In this document: piece after piece, positions 30,220 to 38,000 of the stretch
Layout: each line of letters opens with the position of its first letter
How positions within the stretch are numbered: position 1 is the first letter of the stretch
Source of the DNA: Thermoplasmata archaeon
Lineage (GTDB): Archaea; Thermoplasmatota; Thermoplasmata; Lutacidiplasmatales; UBA184
Direction of reading: 5' to 3'
Length of the DNA: 43,957 nucleotides
Assembly (NCBI GenBank): GCA_035622275.1
Contig: DASPVQ010000028.1
Span: 1 to 43,957, forward strand
The notes under the pieces: model-generated
The model's database searches: none
The model's input: the letters and a program-made list of their open reading frames with translations, nothing else
Told to the model about the DNA's origin: nothing
Program-made: the position numbers and the translations under genes

Positions 30220-32463
30220 ATGCTCGGCGGCGGCGTCATCCCGCGCCGCCCGTACCTGCTCGTCGGACCGGCCGGCACCGGCAAGTCGACGCTCGCGATC
30301 GAGTTCCTGTGCGAGGGCGCGCGCCGCGGCGAGCGCGTGCTGCTCGTCACGCTCGAGGAACCCCCGAACGAGATGCGCGTGAACCACCGGGGGCTGTCGA
30401 GCGAGTTCGACCGGGTCGACGTCTTCGACGCGATCCCCGACGTGATGCGTTACGAGCGCGTTCCGTTCAAGGACATCTCGGCGGTCCGACAGGCGATGCC
30501 GTTCGGGCACGTGCCGCTCGTCATCCGGCGCACTCCCGAGCTCACCGGGGTCGAGGTGACGATCACCGCGCTCGAGCAGATGCTGCGCAGTGAGGTGGCG
30601 CGCAAGGGCTACACGCGCGTCGTCATCGACTCGCTGACCGCGTTGCAGTACTTCTGCATGAAGGGATTCAACGAGGTCGCCGGCGCGCAGATGTTCCTGC
30701 GCTTTCTCTCCGATCTCCGGGTCACGACGTTCCTCACGGTCGAGTCCCCGCTCGAGGACGTCGACACGACCGAGCGCGCGCTCGCGCGCGGCGAGATCCG
30801 CCTCTTTCGCTGGGAGCTCGACGGCAAGACCGTTCGGGCGATCGGCGTCGAGAAGCTGCGCGGCGGCTCGCACGACGTGCGCCTGCATCCCTACCGCATC
30901 GGACCGCAGGGCATCGACGTGCAGCTCGGCGTCACGATCTCGCGCGATACCCGGCGCATCATCGAACCGACGCCCCTGGTCGAGCTCGCCGTGACCGTGC
31001 CGTCCGGCGCGGTCGGCTCGCCGCTCGACCCGCTCACGGACGAGGTCGCGGACCTCGTGGCCGTCGGCGCGGACGTCGGCGCCATCCGGACGGAGATCGA
31101 GGCCGCGCTCGATGCCGTGAACCGCGGGGACCGCGTCGCCGCCTCGGGCCACATCGCGGCCGCCTCGGCGCTCAGCATGGATCTCGCGGGCGGCTACCGT
31201 GCTCCCGGCGTCGACGCCCCGAGCACGGGTTCCGATCCCGGCTCGATCGCCCGGCGCCGGATCATCGCCCGCGGCGACTCGGTGCGGGCTGGGGTCGCCC
31301 CGACGGAGCTCCCGGCAAGCGCCGAGCTCGAGCCGCAGCTGCGCCGGGTGTTGGGCGCGCTCCCCCGCGGTCCGCCCGCGGCCAGCGTGTCGCCGGCGCC
31401 GTCTCCGCCGGCCGTGGCGCCGGTGCCGGGGGTTCCGGCGCGAGAGGTCCCCAGCCCGAGCGCACCGCTCCCGCCGCCGGCCACCCTCGTCGCTCCCCCC
31501 GCGCCGCCGGCTCCCAACCCCATCGCGCCGGCGTCGGTCGCCCCGCCGACCCCGACCCCGGGCCCGGCGGCGGCCCCCGTCCCGAGGCCCGCCCCGACTC
31601 CCTCGGTCGCGGCCCCGGCTCGCGCTGGGGCGGAAGCGGCGGCGGCGCCCGCGAGTCCGTCGCCGATCCCTCTCGCGAACCCCGCACCCACGGCCCCGAC
31701 GCCACCACCCCCCGTGGTGACGGCTTCCGTGGTCACGCCGCCGTCCCCTCCACCGCCCGCGCCCGCACCGCCCGCACCGCGGACGGCGGCCGCTCCGCCC
31801 CAGCGTCCTCCCGCTCCCCCCTCCCCACCGATGCTCCCCGCGCGACACGCGCCGCCGCCGCCTCCACCGCCTCCCGCTCCCGAGCGCCCTCCGCCGCCGG
31901 CCGCACGCCAGCCACCGCCGCCGCTACCCAGTCCGCCCTACGTGGCGAGGGCTCCGCCCCCGGCCGCACCGCCGGTGGCGAGCCCGCCCCCTCCGCCGTT
32001 GCCCATCGCCCCCCCGCCAGTGCCCGCGGCTCCGCTCCCGGCCGCTCGCGCCCCCACCGGCGCGGCCGCAGCCGCTCCGATCCAAGGCTCCGAGGCCGCC
32101 GCGGCCCCGACGCCCGCCACGGCACCGGCCCCGGTGCCCTCCGAGCCGGCGGGCCCGCCGCGGCGACAACGCAAGCGGGCGGCGAAGGCGGGCAAGCGCT
32201 CCAACGAGCCGGCCACCGGTCCGCCGCCTCCCGAGGACGCGGCGGCGACGGCGGGCACCGGGCCCGCCGCCCGCGAGGGCGATGCCGAGGCAGAGGCCGG
32301 CGTGACGGATGCCGCGACCGGCCGCAGGCGGTCCGCGCGACGACGCAGGTCGGCGACGGCCGCGACGGCCGAGCCCGCGCCGGCCCCCGGTCCTTCGGGC
32401 ACCCCGCCCGAGCCGCCGCCCGCCCCGGCCCCGTCGGAGAGTGCGCCGCCCGAGGCAAAGTGA
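30220..32463 (+). CDS. KaiC/RAD55-family ATPase with long proline-rich tail
   Basis: RecA-fold ATPase, 747 aa from the first ATG. Walker A GPAGTGKST (residues 16-24), catalytic Glu pair in LLVTLEEPP, Walker B RVVIDSLTAL, and a KaiC-type core to about residue 245. Residues 270-330 are helical; from about 385 to 650 the chain is mostly Pro and Ala, with runs of seven prolines, ending in basic then Pro-rich sequence. The usual N-terminal block RISTGNAGLDT lies upstream of the ATG in the same frame (30187-30219), yet no standard start exists back to the TGA at 30088. The true start is therefore unknown or the sequence has a frameshift. It overlaps the next ATPase gene (GTGA). Confidence 0.82.
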   Translation: MLGGGVIPRRPYLLVGPAGTGKSTLAIEFLCEGARRGERVLLVTLEEPPNEMRVNHRGLSSEFDRVDVFDAIPDVMRYERVPFKDISAVRQAMPFGHVPLVIRRTPELTGVEVTITALEQMLRSEVARKGYTRVVIDSLTALQYFCMKGFNEVAGAQMFLRFLSDLRVTTFLTVESPLEDVDTTERALARGEIRLFRWELDGKTVRAIGVEKLRGGSHDVRLHPYRIGPQGIDVQLGVTISRDTRRIIEPTPLVELAVTVPSGAVGSPLDPLTDEVADLVAVGADVGAIRTEIEAALDAVNRGDRVAASGHIAAASALSMDLAGGYRAPGVDAPSTGSDPGSIARRRIIARGDSVRAGVAPTELPASAELEPQLRRVLGALPRGPPAASVSPAPSPPAVAPVPGVPAREVPSPSAPLPPPATLVAPPAPPAPNPIAPASVAPPTPTPGPAAAPVPRPAPTPSVAAPARAGAEAAAAPASPSPIPLANPAPTAPTPPPPVVTASVVTPPSPPPPAPAPPAPRTAAAPPQRPPAPPSPPMLPARHAPPPPPPPPAPERPPPPAARQPPPPLPSPPYVARAPPPAAPPVASPPPPPLPIAPPPVPAAPLPAARAPTGAAAAAPIQGSEAAAAPTPATAPAPVPSEPAGPPRRQRKRAAKAGKRSNEPATGPPPPEDAAATAGTGPAAREGDAEAEAGVTDAATGRRRSARRRRSATAATAEPAPAPGPSGTPPEPPPAPAPSESAPPEAK

Positions 32464-33242
32464 CCGTCGCGTCCTCCGCCCTGGTCCAGGAGCGCGTCGC
32501 GACCGGCATCCCGGGCCTCGACCGGATGCTCGGCGGTGGACTGATCGCCGGTCGCCCGTACCTCGTGACCGGCGGCACGGGCAGCGGCAAGACGCTCCTC
32601 AGCCTCACCTTCCTCCTCGAGGGCCTTCGGCAGAAGGAGGAGGTGCTCCTCGTCGCGGTCGACGAACCCCCGACGGAGATCGCAGAGAACGTGCAGTCGT
32701 TCCGGTGGGACCTCTCGGCGGTGAAGACGCTCGATGCGAACCCCGGCACGCGAGGGATCCGCAAGACCGCCGCGGTCCAGGAGATCCGCACGATGACCGA
32801 TCTGAAGACGATGCGCGACCTCACCGAGGAGAAGAAGAAGACGAGCGAGATCGAGGAGATCTCGATCCAGTCGATCTACCTCAAGCTGCGCCAGCAGATG
32901 GCCGACGTGCCGTTCCGCCGCGTGGTGATCGACTCGATCACGTCGATCCGCCGATTCGCCGTGAAGTCGTCGCAGGACCCGCAGGCCGAGCGCACGGAGA
33001 TCCAGTCGCTGCTGCGCTTCCTCGCCGAGCAGAACGTGACCGCGCTGATCACCGCGACGCCGAGCAATCCGGGCGTGCTGACGCCCGAGGAGATCCTGAC
33101 GCGCGGGGAGATCCTTCTGACCCGTAAGTGGATCGGCGACCGCTCGGTCCGCCAGATCAAGATCGTCCGGATGCGCGGCGCGGCGCACGACCCCGAGCGT
33201 CGGCCGTTCGGGATCACGCCCCAGGGGATCGTGCTCGGCTAG
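32460..33242 (+). CDS. KaiC/RAD55-family ATPase
   Basis: A 260-aa single-domain RecA-fold ATPase. It begins with the complete family N-terminus RVATGIPGLDRMLGGG, then Walker A GGTGSGKT, the acidic pair DE in LLVAVDEPP, Walker B RVVIDSITSI, and a C-terminal RQIKIVRMRG. An inserted helical stretch rich in Lys and Glu (about residues 105-135) is unlike plain KaiC. The GTG start overlaps the stop of the preceding paralogue, so the two are made together and may form a mixed ring. Such pairs in archaea act in signalling, motility or gas-vesicle regulation; which of these is not shown here. Confidence 0.87.
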   Translation: MTVASSALVQERVATGIPGLDRMLGGGLIAGRPYLVTGGTGSGKTLLSLTFLLEGLRQKEEVLLVAVDEPPTEIAENVQSFRWDLSAVKTLDANPGTRGIRKTAAVQEIRTMTDLKTMRDLTEEKKKTSEIEEISIQSIYLKLRQQMADVPFRRVVIDSITSIRRFAVKSSQDPQAERTEIQSLLRFLAEQNVTALITATPSNPGVLTPEEILTRGEILLTRKWIGDRSVRQIKIVRMRGAAHDPERRPFGITPQGIVLG

Positions 33243-33283
33243 CGCGGCGCCAGCCTCAAGCCCGCGCGGCGCTGGTCCGGGCC

Positions 33284-33778
33284 GTGGCGCGCTGGCTCGT
33301 GAAGTCCGACCCCGAGGACTACGCGTTCGCCGACCTCGAGCGCGACGGACGCACGGAGTGGACCGGGGTCCACAACGCTCTAGCGCTGCGCCACTTGCGC
33401 TCGATGGCCCCGGGGGACGCGGTGCTCGTGTACCACTCCGGTGGCGAGCGCGCGGCCGTCGGGCTCGCTCGGGTGGAGTCCGTCCCGCGACCCGACCCCC
33501 GGGACGCCCGCGGCTCCTGGACGGTGACACTGGCCGCGACGCGCCGTCTCGCCCGCGCGATCCCTCTGGACGAGCTGCGGCGCGTGCCGGGCCTGGACGG
33601 CTTCGTCCTGTTCCGCATGGGTCGGCTCTCCGTCCTGCCCGTCTCCGCCCGGGAGTGGGCTCGAGTACTGGCGCGCGAGTCGCTGGCGGCCGCGCCGCGC
33701 CCTACGGGATCGCCCGCGGCTCGCGCTCGAGCCACCGGCTCGCCGCGGCGCGGAAGCGCGGAGCGACGTAGACGCTGA
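33284..33778 (+). CDS. EVE-domain protein
   Basis: A 164-aa protein with an EVE (PUA-like) domain, a fold that reads modified bases in nucleic acids. Markers: ARWLVKSDPEDYAFADLERDGRTEWTGV at the start, LRSMAPGDAVLVYHSGGERAAVGLARV, then WTVTLAATRRLARAIPLDELR and LLRQGRLSVL-like LFRMGRLSVLPVSAREWARVL. The GTG at 33284 is the family N-terminus (xxWLVKSEP). The last 77 bp, encoding an Arg-rich tail of no family value, overlap the convergent HD-domain gene. It follows the ATPase pair by 41 bp. Confidence 0.88.
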   Translation: MARWLVKSDPEDYAFADLERDGRTEWTGVHNALALRHLRSMAPGDAVLVYHSGGERAAVGLARVESVPRPDPRDARGSWTVTLAATRRLARAIPLDELRRVPGLDGFVLFRMGRLSVLPVSAREWARVLARESLAAAPRPTGSPAARARATGSPRRGSAERRRR

Positions 33779-34958
33779 CCGGCCAATCGGCCGGCGGTCG
33801 CATCACGAGCGCGTGCCAGGGGCTCACGGCGCGGAACGGATAGGTGATCATCCGGCCCGAGGCGAGCCCGACGTCCTTCCAGTCGTCCGCCGGGTCGCCC
33901 CGCGCCCCGAGGCCCGCGAGGTCGATCACGACCGCGCCGGCCGGAGCGCGCAGCCGCCCGGCGAGCTCGTCCTCCAGCCCGCGTCGCTCGGCCGGGTGCT
34001 CCGCGAGCCGCTCCCAGCGCCGACGGGCCGCGCGGGTCATCGAGCGGAGCCCGAACGCGCGCTTGTGGAGACGCCGCTCCAGGACCGAGCGGATCAGCGC
34101 GCCGCTCGGGCCTCCGCCGTCGGCGAGACGCGTGAGCAGCTCGCCGTCGGTCCAGCCAAAGAGCTCCCGGGCGCTCTCGGGATAGCCGGCCCGTCGCTCG
34201 ACGGCAGCCTGGGCCATCACCTCGGCCGCCCGCACGGTCTTGTGGAAGTAGACCGTCGAGTACATCAGGGCCCGACCGACGAGGAACCCCTCGACCGCGC
34301 TGCGTCCCTTTTCGGCGAAGACCAGCCGGCCCTCGATCAGCCGGATCGTGTCGAGGAGGCGGATCGCGTCGATCGCCCCGTGCGCGACGCCGGTGTAGTG
34401 CGCGTCCCGCTGCAGGTAGTCGATGCGGTCGGCGTCGATCGCGCCGTGCAGGAGCCGGCCGACGATCTCGGGGGCGACCGGCGCCGTGGGATCTACGAGC
34501 GCGGCCACGCTCTCCGGCTCGATCCGGTGGCGCCGTAAGATGGCCGGGACTGACGAGCTCGCGCCGTCGGCACCCGTCCCCTCGATGCGCGCGCGCGAGA
34601 GGCGCTCGTGCCCGAAGCCGAGGGCTTCCTGCATGGGCCCGTCCAGGGTGTGCGAGAACGGGCCGTGCCCGAGGTCGTGCAGCAGGCCGCCGATCGCCAG
34701 GAGCCGCGCCTCCTCGGCGGGGAGGCCGAGGCGTTCGGCGAACCGGGAGGCGACCCAGAACGTGCCGAGCGAGTGCTCGAGGCGCGTGTGGTTGGCGCCG
34801 GGAAAGACGAGATGGGCGAAGCCGGTCTGCCGGATCCCCCACAGGCGCTGGAATTCCGGAGTGCCGACCAGGTCGAGCGCGACCCCGCTGAGCGGGATCG
34901 GGCCGTGGACTGGGTCGAAGATCGATTTCGCCGTCGCGGCGGGGGCACGTCGGACCAT
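33702..34958 (-). CDS. HD-domain phosphohydrolase (SAMHD1/dNTPase-like)
   Basis: A 418-aa metal-dependent phosphohydrolase. The HD site is complete: HTRLEHSLG (His), LLHDLGHGPFSH (HD pair), and the later Asp in GAIDADRIDYLQRDAHYTG, the segment typical of the YdhJ/SAMHD1 branch. The N-terminus SIFDPVHGPIPLS is also diagnostic of this branch. The likely substrates are nucleoside triphosphates, but family members vary. ATG start with CTTATCC centred about 26 bp upstream, so leaderless. Divergent from the TPR gene. Confidence 0.9.
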   Translation of the reverse strand: MVRRAPAATAKSIFDPVHGPIPLSGVALDLVGTPEFQRLWGIRQTGFAHLVFPGANHTRLEHSLGTFWVASRFAERLGLPAEEARLLAIGGLLHDLGHGPFSHTLDGPMQEALGFGHERLSRARIEGTGADGASSSVPAILRRHRIEPESVAALVDPTAPVAPEIVGRLLHGAIDADRIDYLQRDAHYTGVAHGAIDAIRLLDTIRLIEGRLVFAEKGRSAVEGFLVGRALMYSTVYFHKTVRAAEVMAQAAVERRAGYPESARELFGWTDGELLTRLADGGGPSGALIRSVLERRLHKRAFGLRSMTRAARRRWERLAEHPAERRGLEDELAGRLRAPAGAVVIDLAGLGARGDPADDWKDVGLASGRMITYPFRAVSPWHALVMRPPADWPVSVYVAPRFRAAASRWLEREPRAIP

Positions 34959-34980
34959 CCGGCCCCCGAGGCGCTCCTCA

Positions 34981-34987
34981 GGATAAG
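34981..34987 (-). promoter_or_regulatory. TATA-like element of the HD-domain gene
   Basis: CTTATCC on the minus strand, centred 26 bp upstream of the ATG at 34958. Confidence 0.5.
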
Positions 34988-35031
34988 GTGGGCGCGCGGT
35001 CGAGACCTCGCCGCTGCTCGTCCGCGCCGAA

Positions 35032-35040
35032 CGTATTTAG
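35032..35040 (+). promoter_or_regulatory. TATA box of the TPR-protein gene
   Basis: CGTATTTAG centred about 32 bp upstream of the ATG at 35068, giving a leader of only a few bases. Confidence 0.6.
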
Positions 35041-35067
35041 GCCGATGGGTTCGTCGAGGTAGCGCCG

Positions 35068-38000
35068 ATGGCCAGTGCGTCCCCACCGGGGGGTTCCCCG
35101 GTCGCCCCGGATCCGCTCGATGACGTGCGCCGCGGCTACAAGGCGGCGATCGAGGCGGAGGCCGGCACCGATCGAGCCCAGTACACGAGCGCGCTGAAGG
35201 CGTTCCTCGCCACCGTGGAGACCCACGCCAAGGAGCTCGCCGACGCCGGCGGCGAGGTCGGCCCGTGGCTCGACGACGCGGCGATGGCGTTCTACCGCGC
35301 GTCGCAGCCGGAGCTCGCGCGCCGGGCCGTCGACCTCGGCCTGCAGTTCACCCCCGGCGCTTCCTCCCTCCTCCACCACAAAGCCCTGATCCTCCTCGCC
35401 CAGAACGAGGACCTGCCCGAGGTCGTCGCCCTCACCGGCCGCGCGATCGAGGCGAACCCGCACGACAAGGGCCTCTGGGCGACCCGCGCCGACGCGCTCA
35501 AGCTGCTCGGGCAGACGCCGGAGGCGGCCGAGGCGTACCTCCGCGCGCAGCAGCTCGACGCCACTTCCACGCAGTACGTCGACAAGTCGCTCAAGCTCGT
35601 TCCGAACAACACCCGGGCGCTCCGCATGAAGCTCGAGCTCGCGCGCGCGAACGGCGGGGAGCTGCCCGCGCTCGAGGCCTGCGAGGAGCTATTGCGCACG
35701 ACCCCGGACGATCCAGAGCTACTGCTCGCGCGCGCGGACCTGCTGGCGGCCGTCGGCCGCCTCCCCGAGGCCCTCGACGCGCTCGAGCGCGTCCACGCCG
35801 TGGCGCCGGACGACCCGCGCGCGAAGATCCTCCACGTCCGGACGCTGTTCCGGGTGGACCGGGCGCCGGATGCGGTCCCGATTGCGAAGGGGATCGTCGC
35901 GGCGACCGAGGCGCCGGACGCGTCCGCGCTGGACGAGATCGCGCGCGCGCTCGAGGCCGACGCGCCGGATCTCGCGGTCGCGGCCCGCGAACGCCTGCGC
36001 GAGGTCGACCCGCGCAACCTGCAGAACCTGATCGAGCTGCGGGACCTCGGCCTTCGGCTCAATCGCAGCGAGGTCGCGCTGGCCGCCTGCCAGGCGATCC
36101 TGGCCGCGCAGCCCGACCACCTCGACGCGATGCGGAGCGTCGCGGAGATCGAGCTCGCCCGCGGCGACGCGGAGAAGGCGATCGAGGCGTACCGGGCGCT
36201 CGCGAAGGCGCACCCGCACTCGGTCCCCGACCTGCGTCGGGCGCTCGAGGCCGCCCGCTCCGCCGGGCGCGACGACATCGTCCGCGAGTTCGCCGCCGCG
36301 ATCCTGGCCGAGGAGCCGACCGAGGCCGAGGCCCAGGTCGAGCTCGCCCGGACGCTGGCGGCGGCCGGCGACAGCGCCGGCGCCCTCAAGGCCTACGACG
36401 CGCTGCTCGCCGCCCACCCGGGCGAGCTCGCCTACCTGCTCGAGAAGAAGGAGATCGTCGCCCGATTGAGCGAGCCGGCCGCGCTCGCGCCGGTCCTGGA
36501 CGAGCTGTTCCGGCTGGACCCGACGCGCACGGACGTCGCGGTCGAGCGGGGGAACCTCTACCTCGCCCTCGCGTACGACCAGGCGGAGGGCTCGGCCGAG
36601 CGCGACCGGGCCGCCCGCACGGCCCTCGTCTCCTACGAGCGCGCGTCGACCGACACCGAGGCCGCGGGCGTCAGCGAGCTCGGGCTGGCCCGGGCGTCCC
36701 GCCTCGTCGGGGATCATGATCGCGCGGTCCGGGAGTACCGGGCGTTCCTCGACCGGCCCGGTCACGAGGCGCGCCACGACGTGCTCAAGGAGCTCGGCCA
36801 CGCGCTGCGCGAGACCGGCCGCAACTCCGAGGCGAGCGAGGCGTACATGCGCGCGATCCGCGGTGGGCTCGAGGACGAGGACCTGTTCTGGGGGGCCGTG
36901 GAGGTCCTCAGCCAGCAGAACCAGGAGGCCCGCGCGCTCCAGCTGATCGAGGTCCTCTTGAGCCGGGCGCCGCAGAACCCGATCTTCCTGCGGAAGAAGG
37001 GACAGATCCTGTTGCAGAGCGGCCGCCGCCCCGAGGCGCTCGGCCTGCTTCAGGCGGCGGTCCAGGCGACCCCGAGCGATCCGCACGCCTACTTCGAGGT
37101 GGGCGAGGCGCTCCGCGCGCAGGGCGCCTACGCCGACGCGATCGATTACTTCCGCCGCGGGCTCGCGATCGATCCGAAGAACCGCCACGGGCGCCTCGCC
37201 TTGGCCGAGACCCTCCTGCTCGCCGGCCTCTACCCCGAGGTCGTCAGCCTCTCGGACGCCCTCCTGAAGGAGGACCCGAACGAGATCGCGGCGTGGAAGG
37301 CCCGCGGCGACGCCTGGCGCGCGCTGGGCCGGCCCTCCGAGCTCCTCTACTCGCTGACCGCGATCCTGCTGCTCGACCCCGAGAACGGTCCGGCGCTCCT
37401 CGAGAAGTACCGCCTGCACCGCGACGCCGGCGAGACCAAGGAGGCGTACGAGGCCCTCAGCAAACTGCTGTCGGTCGACGGGCCGGAGGCGAAGGACGCC
37501 GCGCTCCAGCTCGAGCTCGGCGACCTTGCCGCGAGCCTCGGCCTCGCCGACGAGGCGAACCGCTCGTACGAGCGCGCGGCGGAGATCGACCCGGTCTTCC
37601 GGGTCGAGATCGCGATCCGTCGGGCCCGGCTGCGCCTCAACTCGGGCCGCCCCGACCTCGCCCTCGAGGTCCTCGACGAGGGCCTGAAGACGTCGCCCGC
37701 CGGCGCCCCGGCGAACCTCGCCGCGCTGCTGTTGCGCGCGGAGGTGCTCAGCGCGCTCGAGCGGCCCGCCGAGGCGCGCGCGGTCTACGAGGAGGTCCGC
37801 CAGCGCGAGCCCCGCTCCCCGGTCGCGATCGCCGGCAGCGCCCGGGCGCTGCTCGACGAGGGGCGCCACGGCGACGCGCTCGAGTTCCTGCGCCAGTCGA
37901 TCCCCCAGATCCCTCCGCAGGAGTCGCTCTATCTACTGCTCGCCGAGGCGGAGAGCGGGCTCGGCCACCTCGACAGCGCGGCGGACGCGCTCCGCAAGGG

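Noticed and set aside
35719-37869. A 716-codon open frame on the minus strand inside the TPR gene
   Set aside because: Shadow of the TPR repeats; no recognisable motif, and the plus-strand frame has the repeat signature and a promoter.
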